A stretch of DNA of 64,000 nt, from assembly GCF_003991585.1 (NCBI RefSeq), contig NZ_PQSP01000012.1, positions 1 to 64,000 of the forward strand. Reading direction: 5' to 3'. Within the stretch, counting starts at the first letter, position 1; the number at the start of each line of letters is the position of its first letter. Below are positions 18,973-28,662 of this stretch, one piece after another. The stretch is from Saezia sanguinis. Its GTDB lineage: Bacteria; Pseudomonadota; Gammaproteobacteria; Burkholderiales; Burkholderiaceae_C. Made by a program: the position numbers and the translations under genes. A model generated the notes under the pieces. It was given only the letters and a program-made list of their open reading frames with translations. It had not been told where the DNA came from and ran no database searches.

Positions 18973-19799
18973 CGCAGCTTAGGCAGCGCCTGCCATGTGT
19001 TTTCGCGGGCAGCTTCAGCCAGTTTATCCAGCCGCATGCCACGCAACTGCGCAATCACTTGGGCAATCCGGGGCAGTTGTGCCGGTTCGTTGCGCCCCTG
19101 CGGCTCTCCTTGTGCACGCTGTTCAGCGGTGCGGTAAAGCCATTGCGGCGGCATGTCCGGCGCATCCGTTTCCAGTACCAGCGCCTGCAGCGGCAGTGTC
19201 TGCGCCAGATGCCGTATCTGCCGGGCCCGCTCAAAAGTACAGGCCCCGCCAAACCCCAGTTTGAACCCCAGATCCATGAATGCCTGTGCCTGCTGCTCAC
19301 TGCCGTTGAACGCGTGGGCAATACCGCTGCTGACCGGAAATTGCCGCAGCCCTTTAAGCAGCATGTCGGCTGACTTGCGCACATGCAAAATCACCGGGTA
19401 ACCGTATTGCCGCGCCAGCTTGAGTTGCTCGGTATAAAAAAACCACTGGCGTTCCCGGCTCAGGCCTTCTACAAAATAATCGAGTCCAATCTCACCCACA
19501 GCCACCAGTCGCGGATCAGCGGCATAACGCTGCCATGCAGCATGTACCTGCTGCATCACTTGTTCATCGGCTTCGCGCTGGTTGTCTGAAGAATCATCCC
19601 CCATCCACAGTGGATGCACGCCTAAAGCATAAGCACACCGTTGTGCTGCCGCCAGTTGTGCAGCCATATCAAAGTGCAGCGGCGCCACCGCCGGAATCAC
19701 CATCTGGGTCACCCCGGCCTGGCGAGCGCGAGCAAAAACACCTTCCCGGTCTGCTAAAAATTCAGGAGCATCCAAATGGCAATGGCTGTCAATCCACAT
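18933..19799 (-). CDS. tatD: TatD-family metal-dependent hydrolase/DNase
   Basis: This is a 288-residue TIM-barrel hydrolase of the TatD family. Metal ligands are visible in DSHCHLDAPEF at the N-terminus, VAVGEIGLDYF, LHVRKS and LVLETDAPDMPP. TatD enzymes are magnesium-dependent 3'-5' exonucleases in DNA repair and quality control. It starts about 55 bases upstream of the end of lolD and could be the third gene of the lolC-lolD transcript. Its 3' end overlaps mscS by 40 bases tail to tail. Confidence 0.9.
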   Translation of the reverse strand: MWIDSHCHLDAPEFLADREGVFARARQAGVTQMVIPAVAPLHFDMAAQLAAAQRCAYALGVHPLWMGDDSSDNQREADEQVMQQVHAAWQRYAADPRLVAVGEIGLDYFVEGLSRERQWFFYTEQLKLARQYGYPVILHVRKSADMLLKGLRQFPVSSGIAHAFNGSEQQAQAFMDLGFKLGFGGACTFERARQIRHLAQTLPLQALVLETDAPDMPPQWLYRTAEQRAQGEPQGRNEPAQLPRIAQVIAQLRGMRLDKLAEAARENTWQALPKLRQLDGDAAPLPPV

Positions 19800-19854
19800 C
19801 CGGTTTTCCTCCCTTTATCAGCATCATGAAAAAGGCCGCCTGGTACCGTAATGG

Positions 19855-20565
19855 TTATGTTGCGCTGAACTGCCCCTGATCCAGGCGAACCACCTGCCCG
19901 CATCGCTCGGCCAGCGCCTCATCGTGCGTCACAACAACAAATGCCGTGCCCTTTTCCTGCGCCATTTCCAGCATCAGGTTAAACACAATATCTGCGGTGT
20001 TCCTGTCAAGGTTGCCGGTTGGTTCATCAGCCAGAACACAGGCCGGGCCAGTCACCAAAGAGCGTGCAATCGCAACGCGCTGCCGCTCTCCACCGGAGAG
20101 TTCAGACGGGCGATGCTGCGCGCGCTGCTTCAGTCCGACACGCTCCAGCACCTCGAGCGCCTGCGCGCGGGCTGCTTCTGTCGTCATTCGCCGGATACGC
20201 AGCGGCATTGCCACGTTGTCCAGTGCAGTCAGTTCCGGCAGCAAGTGGTGAAACTGATAGACAAACCCCATATACCGATTCCGCCATACGCCCTGCTGGG
20301 CCACCGACATGCTGGTGTACGGACGCCCCATCAGGCTGATCTGCCCCGTGGTGGGTTTATCCAGCCCGCCCAGCAAATGCAGCAGCGTACTTTTGCCGGA
20401 TCCTGACGCGCCCACAATCGCCAGTGTTTCGCCCCTGTTCACCGTCAGGTCCACGCCGCTGAGCACGGTAACGTCAATGCGTCCGGCGCCACTGCCTTCC
20501 ACAAAACGCTTGCTCAGGTTCTGCGCCTGCAATACGGTGACAGGTGTCATCAAATCGTTATTCAT
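19855..20565 (-). CDS. lolD: Lipoprotein-releasing ABC transporter ATP-binding protein
   Basis: This is a 236-residue ABC ATPase. Walker A is [18 protein letters not shown], the Q-loop [15 protein letters not shown] is characteristic of LolD, the signature is [15 protein letters not shown] and Walker B is [13 protein letters not shown]. With LolC/LolE it extracts mature outer-membrane lipoproteins from the inner membrane for LolA. Its start overlaps the lolC stop by eight bases, showing translational coupling. The window encodes several lipoproteins that this system would sort. Confidence 0.95.
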   Translation of the reverse strand: MNNDLMTPVTVLQAQNLSKRFVEGSGAGRIDVTVLSGVDLTVNRGETLAIVGASGSGKSTLLHLLGGLDKPTTGQISLMGRPYTSMSVAQQGVWRNRYMGFVYQFHHLLPELTALDNVAMPLRIRRMTTEAARAQALEVLERVGLKQRAQHRPSELSGGERQRVAIARSLVTGPACVLADEPTGNLDRNTADIVFNLMLEMAQEKGTAFVVVTHDEALAERCGQVVRLDQGQFSAT

Positions 20566-21850
20566 AGCGCAGTGCCTCCGCCGGGTTCACCCGTGACGCC
20601 CGCCAGCTCGGATAGATGGTCGCCACAAAAGCCAGCGCCAAAGAAATGGCGGTAATCGTCAAAATATCCGACAGGCGCGGGTCGCTTGGCAGATAGTTCA
20701 GGAAATAAACCCCGCCATCAATAAAACGCACCCCGAACAGCGCCTCAATAAAACCCACAATCGGGCCGACATAGTAGGCGATCAGTGTGCCAAAACCAAC
20801 GCCCAGGAAAGTGCCGAGCACCCCGACGGTTGCCCCCTGCACCATGAAAATGCTCATGATGGAGGCCGGCCGCGCGCCCAGCGTGCGCAAAATGGCGATA
20901 TCGGCCCGCTTATCGGTTACCGTCATCACCAACGTGGATACCAGGTTAAACGCCGCCACCGCCACAATCAGCGTCAGAATAATGAACAGCATGCGCCGCT
21001 CGACCTGCACCGCCTTGAACCACTCCTGATTTTCGCGCGTCCAGTCCGTCACATACAACCCTCTGGAATCCTTTACCGCCTGCGCCATATCAGGCTGCCC
21101 CAAGCGTTGCCGGATTGCCTGATTGACCTGCTGTGCCCGCTGCATATCGCTGATTTCCACCCGGATGCCTGTCGGCCCGTCGACACGGAACAGGCGCTGC
21201 GCATCCTCAATATTGATCATCACCATACCAGCGTCATACTGGTAATGGCCGGAACTGAAAATACCCACCACCGTCATCTGCTTGAGCCTGGGCATCACAC
21301 CCGCCGGCGTCATCTGGCCGGTAGGGGCCACAATGGTGACCTGCCCACCCACCTGTACCCGCAGTTGTCTGGCCAGCACATCGCCCAGAATAATGCCAAA
21401 ACTGCCCGGAGCCAGTTTTTGCAGATCCCCCCGCTGGTGAAGCTGTGCCGCTACTTCGGTGATATGTGCTTCCTGCTGCGGGTCAATGCCGCTGACAATG
21501 GCGCCAATCATTTCATCGCCGTTGGTCAACAGCACCTGCTCCTGCACCAGCGGCGATACCGCCAGCACCTCAGGCACCTGCTTGATGGCGGTAACAAACT
21601 GCTCCCAGTTCGGAATCCCTTCCCCTTGCAGGCTCATGACTTTGACTGCCGGCAGCGCGCTGAGCATGCGGTCGCGCACATCTTTCTGGAAGCCGTTCAT
21701 CACACTGAGCACAATGATCAGCGTGGCCACCCCCAGCGCAATGCCCAGCATCGACACGCCCGAAATAAAAGAAATAAAGCCATTGCGGCCACTGGCTCGC
21801 CCGGCACGGGTATAACGCCAGCCTAACTGAAGCTCATAAGGAAACTGCAT
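20558..21850 (-). CDS. lolC: Lipoprotein-releasing system permease LolC/LolE
   Basis: This 430-residue permease of the LolC/E (MacB-FtsX like) type has one N-terminal membrane helix ([20 protein letters not shown]), a large periplasmic MacB-like domain, and three C-terminal helices. The first residues [18 protein letters not shown] are typical of the family. Only one permease gene adjoins lolD, so the transporter may be a homodimer or the second permease may lie elsewhere. It is the first gene of the pair and lies divergent from nadK. Confidence 0.93.
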   Translation of the reverse strand: MQFPYELQLGWRYTRAGRASGRNGFISFISGVSMLGIALGVATLIIVLSVMNGFQKDVRDRMLSALPAVKVMSLQGEGIPNWEQFVTAIKQVPEVLAVSPLVQEQVLLTNGDEMIGAIVSGIDPQQEAHITEVAAQLHQRGDLQKLAPGSFGIILGDVLARQLRVQVGGQVTIVAPTGQMTPAGVMPRLKQMTVVGIFSSGHYQYDAGMVMINIEDAQRLFRVDGPTGIRVEISDMQRAQQVNQAIRQRLGQPDMAQAVKDSRGLYVTDWTRENQEWFKAVQVERRMLFIILTLIVAVAAFNLVSTLVMTVTDKRADIAILRTLGARPASIMSIFMVQGATVGVLGTFLGVGFGTLIAYYVGPIVGFIEALFGVRFIDGGVYFLNYLPSDPRLSDILTITAISLALAFVATIYPSWRASRVNPAEALRYE

Positions 21851-21965
21851 CTCTCACCTGTAGAAGTCCTGGGACATATGCCCGACCTAACCTCTCATTG
21901 TATTCGACAAAATTCAAAACTCCCGCTAGCATAACCCAGATCAGATATGATGTAATAAGTACACC

Positions 21966-22844
21966 ATGGAAACACACTTTCAACACATTGCTCTGGTTGG
22001 TAAATACCAGTCACAAAGCAGCCGTGAACTGCTGGCCTCTATTGCCCAGCTCGTCACCGGCCTGGGCGCTCATGTGGTTATCGAAGCGCAAAGTGCTATA
22101 GATGCGGGATTGGAAAAAAAATTCCCCTCTCTTTCCATGGAACAGATCGGTCCGCAATGCGATCTGGTGATTGTGGTCGGCGGCGACGGCACCATGCTGG
22201 GCGTGGCCCGCAGCCTGGCTGCATACAACATGCCATTGGTCGGCATCAACAAGGGCCGGCTCGGCTTTATTACCGACATTTCACCCAGCGCTTACGAAGA
22301 AGCGCTGCGCCAGATTCTTTCCGGTAACTACACCGAAGACAAACGCTCCATGATTTCCGCACAGGTCTGGCGGCAGGGAGAGCCCATTTTTTCCGCGCTG
22401 GCGCTCAATGAAGTGGTCATCAACCGTGGCAGCACCAGCGGCATGGTGGATGTCAGCGTTGAAGTCAATGACCATTTTGTCACCAACCTGTGGGCCGACG
22501 GCGTCATCGTCTCCACCCCCACCGGCTCCACCGCGTATGCCCTTTCTGTCGGTGGGCCGATTCTCTACCCCGGCATTCAGGGCTGGATACTCGCACCCAT
22601 TGCGCCGCATACACTGTCCAACCGCCCCATCGTGCTGCCCGATGACGGCATTGTCACGCTCGAACTCGTGGCCGGGCGCGAGTCCAGCGCCACGTTTGAC
22701 ACGCAGTCATTGGCCAACCTGCAGTTGGGCGACCAGGTCATACTCACCGCCGCCGACCAGAGAGTACGCTTTTTGCACCCGCTGGACTGGAGCTACTACG
22801 AAACCCTGCGCAACAAACTGCGCTGGTATGCCGGCAACAATTAA
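21966..22844 (+). CDS. nadK: NAD kinase
   Basis: This is a 292-residue cytosolic enzyme that phosphorylates NAD to NADP. The GGDGT motif reads VVVGGDGTMLGVARSL. The second conserved block NEVVINRG and the glycine-rich TPTGSTAYALSVGGPILYP are present. The length is typical of bacterial NadK. A TATGAT sequence lies 20 bases upstream of the start, but no convincing -35 was found. It is followed after 111 bases by recN, an order common in Gram-negative bacteria. Confidence 0.96.
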   Translation: METHFQHIALVGKYQSQSSRELLASIAQLVTGLGAHVVIEAQSAIDAGLEKKFPSLSMEQIGPQCDLVIVVGGDGTMLGVARSLAAYNMPLVGINKGRLGFITDISPSAYEEALRQILSGNYTEDKRSMISAQVWRQGEPIFSALALNEVVINRGSTSGMVDVSVEVNDHFVTNLWADGVIVSTPTGSTAYALSVGGPILYPGIQGWILAPIAPHTLSNRPIVLPDDGIVTLELVAGRESSATFDTQSLANLQLGDQVILTAADQRVRFLHPLDWSYYETLRNKLRWYAGNN

Positions 22845-22955
22845 AGCCCAACCCGTTAACCCGTTGGCCATCACAACAGCATCAACAGAGTTTGTGCTTT
22901 TCATTACAATGGCACTTATCGTGTTTTTTGCCCCTGTTTGTGACGGAAATTATTC

Positions 22956-24623
22956 ATGCTGCGTCAACTGATTTTGCGCGACTTTGTCCTGGTAGACGAA
23001 CTTGAGCTGGATTTGCACGCCGGTTTTACCGTGCTCACCGGCGAAACAGGTGCAGGCAAATCCATTCTGATCGACGCATTACAGCTCGCACTGGGCGGAC
23101 GCAGCGATGCCGGTGTTGTGCGCGAGGGACAAACCCGTGCAGAAATCAGCGTGGCCTTCAACATGCCCGAAATGGCAGGCATCAAACACTGGCTGGCAGA
23201 CGCCGGCTTTGACCAGGAAGACGACGAACTGCTGCTGCGCCGCACCATTGACAGCCAGGGCAAAAGCCGGGCCTGGATCAATGGCAGTCCGGCCACCATC
23301 GGTCAACTGCGCGAGCTGGGGGAGTTTCTGGTTGACATTCACGGCCAGCACGCCTGGCAAAGCCTGACCAAACCAGAGCGTGTGCGCGAGCTGCTCGATG
23401 CTTACGGGCTGATTGACAGCAGCGCATTGCTGCCCTTATGGCAACAGTGGCAACAGGCTGAAAACCGCCTGCGATCAGCGCAGGACAAAGCGCTGCACGC
23501 GGACCGTGAACGCGAACGCCTGAACTGGCAGATTGAGGAAGTCGGCAAACTGGCACCGCGCGAAAATGAATGGGATGAACTCAACACAGAACATGAGCGG
23601 CTTTTCCATGCCCAGATGCTGCTGGATGCTGCGCAAACCTCCTGCAATACACTCAGTGAAGAGGCAGACAGCGCCAGCGACAGACTAGGGCAGGCCATTA
23701 TCGCCTTGCAAAAAGCCGCCACCATTGACCCGCAACTGGCAGACATATTGAAAGTGGTCCAGGATGCACAGGCACTGGTCGAAGATGCGCACCACAGCCT
23801 GAACACCTGGCTGCGCCACACCGATCTGGACCCGCAACGCCTGGAAGAGTTGGATCAGCGCATTGCCAGTTGGCTTTCTTTAGCGCGCCGTTACCGGCGC
23901 CAGCCGCAGGAACTGCCCGCATTGCTGCAAAGCTGGCAGCACGAACTTGCAGAACTGGAAGCCAGCTCGGACATTGCTGCGCTGGAAAAAGCGGCTGAAC
24001 AAGCCAAAAAAAACTGGCTGGTTGCCGCACAGCAGATTTCTGCACAGCGCCAGCAGGCCGCGCCCAAACTCTCCAAAGCCATTACCGCTGCCATGCAGGG
24101 CCTGGGCATGGCCGGGGGCCGTTTTGAAGTCGCCATTACTCCCCTGCCACAACCCCAGGCCAGCGGCATTGACCACATTGAATTTCTGGTTGCCGGGCAT
24201 ACCGGCTCCACACCCAGGCCGGTTAACAAGGTCGCTTCCGGCGGTGAATTGTCCCGCCTGGCACTGGCGATTGCCGTTACCACCAGTCAACTGGGGCATA
24301 CCCCCACCCTGATTTTTGATGAAATCGATTCCGGCATTGGCGGCAGCGTTGCTCAAACGGTCGGACTGCTGATGCAGCAACTGGGCAAAGAGCGCCAGGT
24401 GCTGGCCGTGACGCACTTGCCGCAAGTAGCCGCCAGCGCACACCACCACTGGGTTGTCAGCAAACAGACTTCAGGCAAAACCACCACCAGCCAGATTACG
24501 CCGGTCAGCGAGAGCAACCGCGTCACTGAAATTGCGCGCATGCTGGGAGGCGATGCCACCTCCCAGGCAGGCCTGGCACATGCACAGGAAATGCTGCATG
24601 CCGCCCATGCAGGCACACGCTGA
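22956..24623 (+). CDS. recN: DNA repair protein RecN
   Basis: This 555-residue SMC-like protein acts in double-strand break repair. Walker A is GETGAGKSILIDALQLALGG, a long central coiled coil spans roughly residues 150-370, and Walker B is PTLIFDEIDSGIGGSVAQ. The N-terminus MLRQLILRDFVLVDELEL is typical. It lies between nadK and rapZ, all on the plus strand with short gaps, so the three may share a transcript. No LexA box was identified upstream. Confidence 0.95.
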   Translation: MLRQLILRDFVLVDELELDLHAGFTVLTGETGAGKSILIDALQLALGGRSDAGVVREGQTRAEISVAFNMPEMAGIKHWLADAGFDQEDDELLLRRTIDSQGKSRAWINGSPATIGQLRELGEFLVDIHGQHAWQSLTKPERVRELLDAYGLIDSSALLPLWQQWQQAENRLRSAQDKALHADRERERLNWQIEEVGKLAPRENEWDELNTEHERLFHAQMLLDAAQTSCNTLSEEADSASDRLGQAIIALQKAATIDPQLADILKVVQDAQALVEDAHHSLNTWLRHTDLDPQRLEELDQRIASWLSLARRYRRQPQELPALLQSWQHELAELEASSDIAALEKAAEQAKKNWLVAAQQISAQRQQAAPKLSKAITAAMQGLGMAGGRFEVAITPLPQPQASGIDHIEFLVAGHTGSTPRPVNKVASGGELSRLALAIAVTTSQLGHTPTLIFDEIDSGIGGSVAQTVGLLMQQLGKERQVLAVTHLPQVAASAHHHWVVSKQTSGKTTTSQITPVSESNRVTEIARMLGGDATSQAGLAHAQEMLHAAHAGTR

Positions 24624-24660
24624 CTGAGCCGCTGCACATCCATCAAACCAGGAGCAACAC

Positions 24661-25587
24661 ATGCCATCTTCTGCCACCACTGCGACAGCCTCAGCGGATA
24701 CCTATTCCCCGCTGAACCTGGTTCTCATTACCGGCATGTCCGGTGCAGGCAAATCAGTGGCTTTGCGCGCGCTGGAAGATACCGGCTATTTCTGTGTGGA
24801 CAACCTGCCGCCGGAACTGATTGTGCAACTGCTGCAAACCCTGCAAATGCAGCAACAGCAAAGAAGACGCCATGTCGCCATCGCAGTGGATGGGCGCAGC
24901 GCCGCCTCGCTGCCTTTATTGCCGCAGATTCTGCGCGGGCTGGAAGGTGCCGCCATTGACGTGAAGCTGCTGTATCTGGATGCCAGTGACGAATCGCTGG
25001 TCCGGCGGTTTTCCGAAACGCGTCGTCGCCATCCGCTGTCCGCCCTGAGCGCCGATGCATCATCCGGCGACCGCCATCAGGCGCTGGCAGAAGCCATTTC
25101 ACAGGAGCGGGAACTGTTGGCTGAGCTGAAATCGCTCGGCTCCAGCATTGACACCAGCCTGCTGCGCCCTTCCCAGTTGCAAAGCTGGGTTAAAACAGTG
25201 GTCGAAACACCTAAAAGCAACCTGACACTGGTGTTTGAGTCATTTGCGTTCAAACGGGGAATTCCGGTCGATGCCGATTATGTGTTTGATGTGCGCATTC
25301 TCCCCAACCCTTATTACGTGGCAGAACTGCGCCCGCTGAACGGCAAGGACCAGGCCATCCAGCAATGGCTGGAACAATCCGACGCCGTTAACCAGATGCT
25401 TGCACAACTGACACACTTTCTGCAGGAATGGCTGCCTGCTTTTATCAATGACCACCGCAGCTACCTGACGGTTGCCATCGGCTGCACCGGCGGACAACAC
25501 CGCTCCGTCTACTTTGTGGAAAAACTGGCACAACACTTTGGCAAAGACCATCCGACCATTATCCGGCACCGTGAAATTGATGCCTGA
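24661..25587 (+). CDS. rapZ: RNase adapter RapZ / YvcJ-family nucleotide-binding protein
   Basis: This 308-residue protein has a Walker A GMSGAGKSVALRALEDTGYF near residue 23, followed by the typical CVDNLPPELI. The C-terminal domain contains the conserved TVAIGCTGGQHRSVYFVEKL. In E. coli RapZ senses glucosamine-6-phosphate and hands the sRNA GlmZ to RNase E; homologues in other groups may have different jobs. An AGGAG motif precedes the ATG. It follows recN by 37 bases rather than sitting in an hpr/pts locus. Confidence 0.92.
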   Translation: MPSSATTATASADTYSPLNLVLITGMSGAGKSVALRALEDTGYFCVDNLPPELIVQLLQTLQMQQQQRRRHVAIAVDGRSAASLPLLPQILRGLEGAAIDVKLLYLDASDESLVRRFSETRRRHPLSALSADASSGDRHQALAEAISQERELLAELKSLGSSIDTSLLRPSQLQSWVKTVVETPKSNLTLVFESFAFKRGIPVDADYVFDVRILPNPYYVAELRPLNGKDQAIQQWLEQSDAVNQMLAQLTHFLQEWLPAFINDHRSYLTVAIGCTGGQHRSVYFVEKLAQHFGKDHPTIIRHREIDA

Positions 25588-25682
25588 TTCCGGTATCTTC
25601 ACGGTATCTCCACAGCCATTGCCCGGCAATCCGTTAAGATAACCACTTATATATTGCCTTATTGACCCGTTACTGGACTGAC

Positions 25683-26312
25683 ATGACCCCTTCAGAATCT
25701 GCTGCAACCATCACCCTGCCCTTGTTCCCTTTGAAATATGTATTATTTCCCCAGGGGCAACTGGCGCTGCAGGTTTTTGAAGCCCGCTACCTGGACCTGG
25801 TCAGCGCCTGCCTGAAAACCCAGGCCCCGTTTGGAGTGGTCACTTTGGAAGAAGGTCATGAGGTGCGCGTTGCCAATGAAACACCCCGTCTGTCCCCCAT
25901 GGGAACCCTGGCCGTCATTACCGCAACCGAGGCAGATAAAGACCAGGTACTGCATCTTCAATGCCTGGGAACGCAGCGCTTCAGCTATGCATCCTTAAAA
26001 ACCGGGCCTAACGGGTTGTGGATTGCGCAAGATGCCACGCTCATTGCCCCCGACTTGCCGGAACCTATTCCTGCGTCCTTACAGCATTGCAGCGATACAC
26101 TGCAGCAAATCACAACGGCACTGATTGTTCAGGGCAAAAACAATTTCGCCCAACCTTACCAGTTTGCCGATGCAGGCTGGGTCGCTAACCGCTGGGCAGA
26201 ACTGTTACCGCTGGATACAACACAACGGCTCGAATTATTGCAAACAACCGACCCGGTTAAACGCCTGACCATCATTGCAGAGCATCTTCAAAAAGCGCAC
26301 ATCAGCGGCTAA
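25683..26312 (+). CDS. LON-domain (ATP-dependent protease N-terminal-like) protein
   Basis: This is a protein of about 209 residues with only the substrate-binding LON N-terminal domain: LPLFPLKYVLFPQGQLALQV, FEARYLDLVSACL and a helical C-terminus with DPVKRLTIIAEHL. It has no ATPase or protease domain. The frame extends to a TTG at 25662; the ATG at 25683 is preferred. Stand-alone LON domain proteins are common in Proteobacteria, but their role is unclear. It follows rapZ by about 95 bases and converges with the lipoyl protein gene. Confidence 0.85.
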   Translation: MTPSESAATITLPLFPLKYVLFPQGQLALQVFEARYLDLVSACLKTQAPFGVVTLEEGHEVRVANETPRLSPMGTLAVITATEADKDQVLHLQCLGTQRFSYASLKTGPNGLWIAQDATLIAPDLPEPIPASLQHCSDTLQQITTALIVQGKNNFAQPYQFADAGWVANRWAELLPLDTTQRLELLQTTDPVKRLTIIAEHLQKAHISG

Positions 26313-26343
26313 AACCAAACCTGCAATCAACAGCACGGGAAGC

Positions 26344-26366
26344 CGCAGTACCTTGAAGGTACTGCG
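26344..26366. repeat. Perfect hairpin between convergent genes
   Basis: Eleven-base arms CGCAGTACCTT and AAGGTACTGCG flank a single G, so a stem of about nine base pairs with a short loop can form. It lies between the stop codons of the LON-domain gene and the lipoyl gene. No T run follows on either strand, so it is not a classical intrinsic terminator. It may block transcription or protect 3' ends. Confidence 0.55.
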
Positions 26367-26383
26367 CAGGTGCATACACGCGC

Positions 26384-26656
26384 TCATTGCACCTCTATGC
26401 GCACGATCACCTGCTCAGGGTCCAGCAGATCACCGTCCTGAACCAATACTTCAAGCACCGTACCACTTTCGGGTGAGGGAATTTCCAAGCCCACCTTATT
26501 GGTCTCAAGCACCATCAGCGCATCACCATGCTTTACCTCCTGGCCGGGGCTCACCAGCACCTCTGCAACCGTCAGCTCATCGGTCGCGCAGTTGCCGCAG
26601 GTATCCCAGCAAGGCGGTGTTTTCGGCAGTTTGACTTCTACAATTTCAGACATCAT
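26384..26656 (-). CDS. Miniature lipoyl/biotin-carrier protein with a Cys triad
   Basis: This 90-residue protein consists of a single biotinyl/lipoyl domain. The modification hairpin reads VLETNKVGLEIPSPESG, with Lys at residue 54. Its N-terminal strand is interrupted by PPCWDTCGNCATDE, a CxxxCxxC cluster (Cys16, Cys20, Cys23) not present in ordinary carrier domains. The NK context resembles lipoyl more than biotinyl sites, which prefer MKM. No dehydrogenase or carboxylase subunits adjoin it. The Cys cluster could bind a metal or form a redox centre; this is speculation. Confidence 0.75.
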   Translation of the reverse strand: MMSEIVEVKLPKTPPCWDTCGNCATDELTVAEVLVSPGQEVKHGDALMVLETNKVGLEIPSPESGTVLEVLVQDGDLLDPEQVIVRIEVQ

Positions 26657-27092
26657 TCACCCAACGGCAGGTCAGCATACCAGTTTAACAATCACCGTTT
26701 CTGGCACCTTGATGCAAAGCGATCATTCTGCATTTTACGCTTCGCATTGGACAACCCTTTTCCTCCAACAGGTAACGCAGCAACGGACCCATTGCTGTCT
26801 TATCTGGGGTCTCATCGTCCAAAATGCAAATCTCGCTCGATAAGAACGAATTCATTTTTTCTTGTGAGCATGCTGCATATTTAAGCACATGCAAAAATTT
26901 TTGAAATCAACTTACCAAAACCCATCATTCAAATTAATTTAATTTATTTCAATTAGTTAGCATAAATTTTTAAACTAATTGGCAGTCGTTTCCAAAAAGT
27001 TGACGAGGGTAATCCCTTAGATGAAAAATTCGCTTTCTTCCTTAAAGTCGCAGACTGGGATTTTATTTAGTTTGTATTTTAGGTAACTGCTT
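26657..27092. promoter_or_regulatory. AT-rich intergenic region with a palindromic operator candidate
   Basis: This 436-base stretch separates the divergent lipoyl and DASS transporter genes. Bases 26880-27000 are very AT rich. AATTAGTT (26951-26958) and AACTAATT (26973-26980) form an inverted repeat whose half-sites start 22 bases apart, about two helical turns, as expected for a dimeric regulator. A 69-codon frame on the minus strand (26685-26894) resembles nothing I know and is not called. Confidence 0.45.
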
Positions 27093-28559
27093 ATGACTAC
27101 TACACAAGAACCTTCAGCACGCCACATGAATTTGGCAGCATGGGTCGGCTTTTTTCTGGGGCCACTTCTTTTACTGATATGCATTGTGACACCGCCCCCG
27201 GGAGACATGTCGCAAGCCGCCTGGTATACCGTGGGCATGACATTGTTAATGGCCGTCTGGTGGGCAACGGAAGCCATACCCATTCCGGCCACATCATTGC
27301 TGCCCATTCTGCTGATTCCACTGCTGGGCATTGACTCTTTAGGCAAGGCCACCTCGCCTTATGCCAACTCGACCATTTTCCTGTTCATGGGCGGGTTCAT
27401 CATCGGCCTGGCGCTGGAGCGCTGGAACCTGCACAAACGCATTGCACTAGTCACGCTGCTGGCTGTAGGCAGCGGGCCCAAAGCACAGGTTGCCGGGTTC
27501 ATGATCGCTACCGCTTTTATCAGCATGTGGGTCAGCAATACCGCAACGGCCATCATGATGCTGCCGATTGGCCTGTCAATTGTCGACATGCTCACCAGCG
27601 ACAAGGATGACAAAGGGGAAAAAGAACGTTTTGCTACCGCCTTGCTCCTGGGTATTGCCTACGCAGCCAGCATCGGTGGTATCGCCACCTTGATCGGCAC
27701 CCCTCCTAATGCGCTGCTGGCAGGTTTTCTGAATGAGAACTACCAGATTCAGATTGGATTTGGCACCTGGATGGCACTGGGCGTTCCTGTGAGCCTCATC
27801 ATGCTGATACTGGCCTGGTGGTGGCTCACACGCAAAAACTTCCGCATTACCGGTGGCGGTTCACAAGAAGTTCTGCGCAAGGAACTCAAGGAAATGGGCC
27901 CCATTACGCTGGGCGAAAAACTGGTTGGACTCGTTTTCCTGGTCACCTCACTGTGCTGGATTTTTCAGCCCATTTTGAAAAAATATGTTCCGGGTGCAAA
28001 CGACACCACCATTGCCATTGCTGCTGCACTGGCGCTGTTCCTGATCCCGGCCAACCTGAAACATCGCGTGTTTCTGATGGACTGGAAATCGGCCAATCGA
28101 CTGCCCTGGGGAGTACTGCTGCTGTTTGGTGGCGGCTTGTCCATGGCTGCAGCCATTGGTTCCAGCGGCCTGGCGACCTGGATTGCCACCAACGTTGGCG
28201 GCATTGCCGGTGGCATGTCCACATTGATGATCATGATTCTGGTCGTTACCGTGATCATGTTCCTCACAGAAGTCACGTCCAACACCGCCACTGCAGCAAC
28301 CTTCCTGCCGCTGATGGGCGCGCTGGCTGTGGCTCAGGGCATGTCCCCGACATTGCTGGCCATTCCAACGGCCATTGCCGCGAGTTGTGCGTTCATGATG
28401 CCGGTGGCCACGCCACCTAACGCGATTGTGTTTGGTACCGGTAGAATGAAAATATCCTCCATGATCAAAGCCGGCTTTTTCCTGAACATGGCTGGCATTG
28501 TCGTGGTAACCGGGCTTTGCTACCTGCTCATTGGGGTGCTCTGGAGCGTCACTTCATAG
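27093..28559 (+). CDS. DASS/SLC13-family anion transporter
   Basis: This 488-residue inner-membrane protein has about eleven to twelve hydrophobic segments. It carries the two SNT motifs of the divalent anion:sodium symporter family, WVSNTATAIMMLP in the first half and EVTSNTATAATFLP in the second, each with an upstream hairpin loop (IGTPPNALLAGF; ATPPNAIVFGTG). Relatives move C4-dicarboxylates, citrate, sulfate or similar anions. No neighbouring enzyme points to the substrate. A strong terminator follows. Confidence 0.92.
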   Translation: MTTTQEPSARHMNLAAWVGFFLGPLLLLICIVTPPPGDMSQAAWYTVGMTLLMAVWWATEAIPIPATSLLPILLIPLLGIDSLGKATSPYANSTIFLFMGGFIIGLALERWNLHKRIALVTLLAVGSGPKAQVAGFMIATAFISMWVSNTATAIMMLPIGLSIVDMLTSDKDDKGEKERFATALLLGIAYAASIGGIATLIGTPPNALLAGFLNENYQIQIGFGTWMALGVPVSLIMLILAWWWLTRKNFRITGGGSQEVLRKELKEMGPITLGEKLVGLVFLVTSLCWIFQPILKKYVPGANDTTIAIAAALALFLIPANLKHRVFLMDWKSANRLPWGVLLLFGGGLSMAAAIGSSGLATWIATNVGGIAGGMSTLMIMILVVTVIMFLTEVTSNTATAATFLPLMGALAVAQGMSPTLLAIPTAIAASCAFMMPVATPPNAIVFGTGRMKISSMIKAGFFLNMAGIVVVTGLCYLLIGVLWSVTS

Positions 28560-28578
28560 TTTCTAAGCGCATCAATAC

Positions 28579-28611
28579 AAAAAGGCATGGAGTCAAATCC
28601 ATGCCTTTTTT
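28579..28611. terminator. Rho-independent terminator after the DASS transporter
   Basis: AAAAAGGCATGGA (28579-28591) pairs with TCCATGCCTTTTTT (28598-28611) around a six-base loop. T and A runs on both sides make it usable from either strand. The convergent small exported protein gene ends 51 bases later. Confidence 0.9.
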
Positions 28612-28662
28612 CTTGCTGCATCCTGCGACTAAAAAGTCGCTTGTACTGTGGCTGATGCAGTA

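Noticed and set aside
26685..26894. 69-codon minus-strand frame between the lipoyl and DASS genes
   Set aside because: No recognisable motif, no good Shine-Dalgarno and no supporting context; kept only as a note in the intergenic entry.
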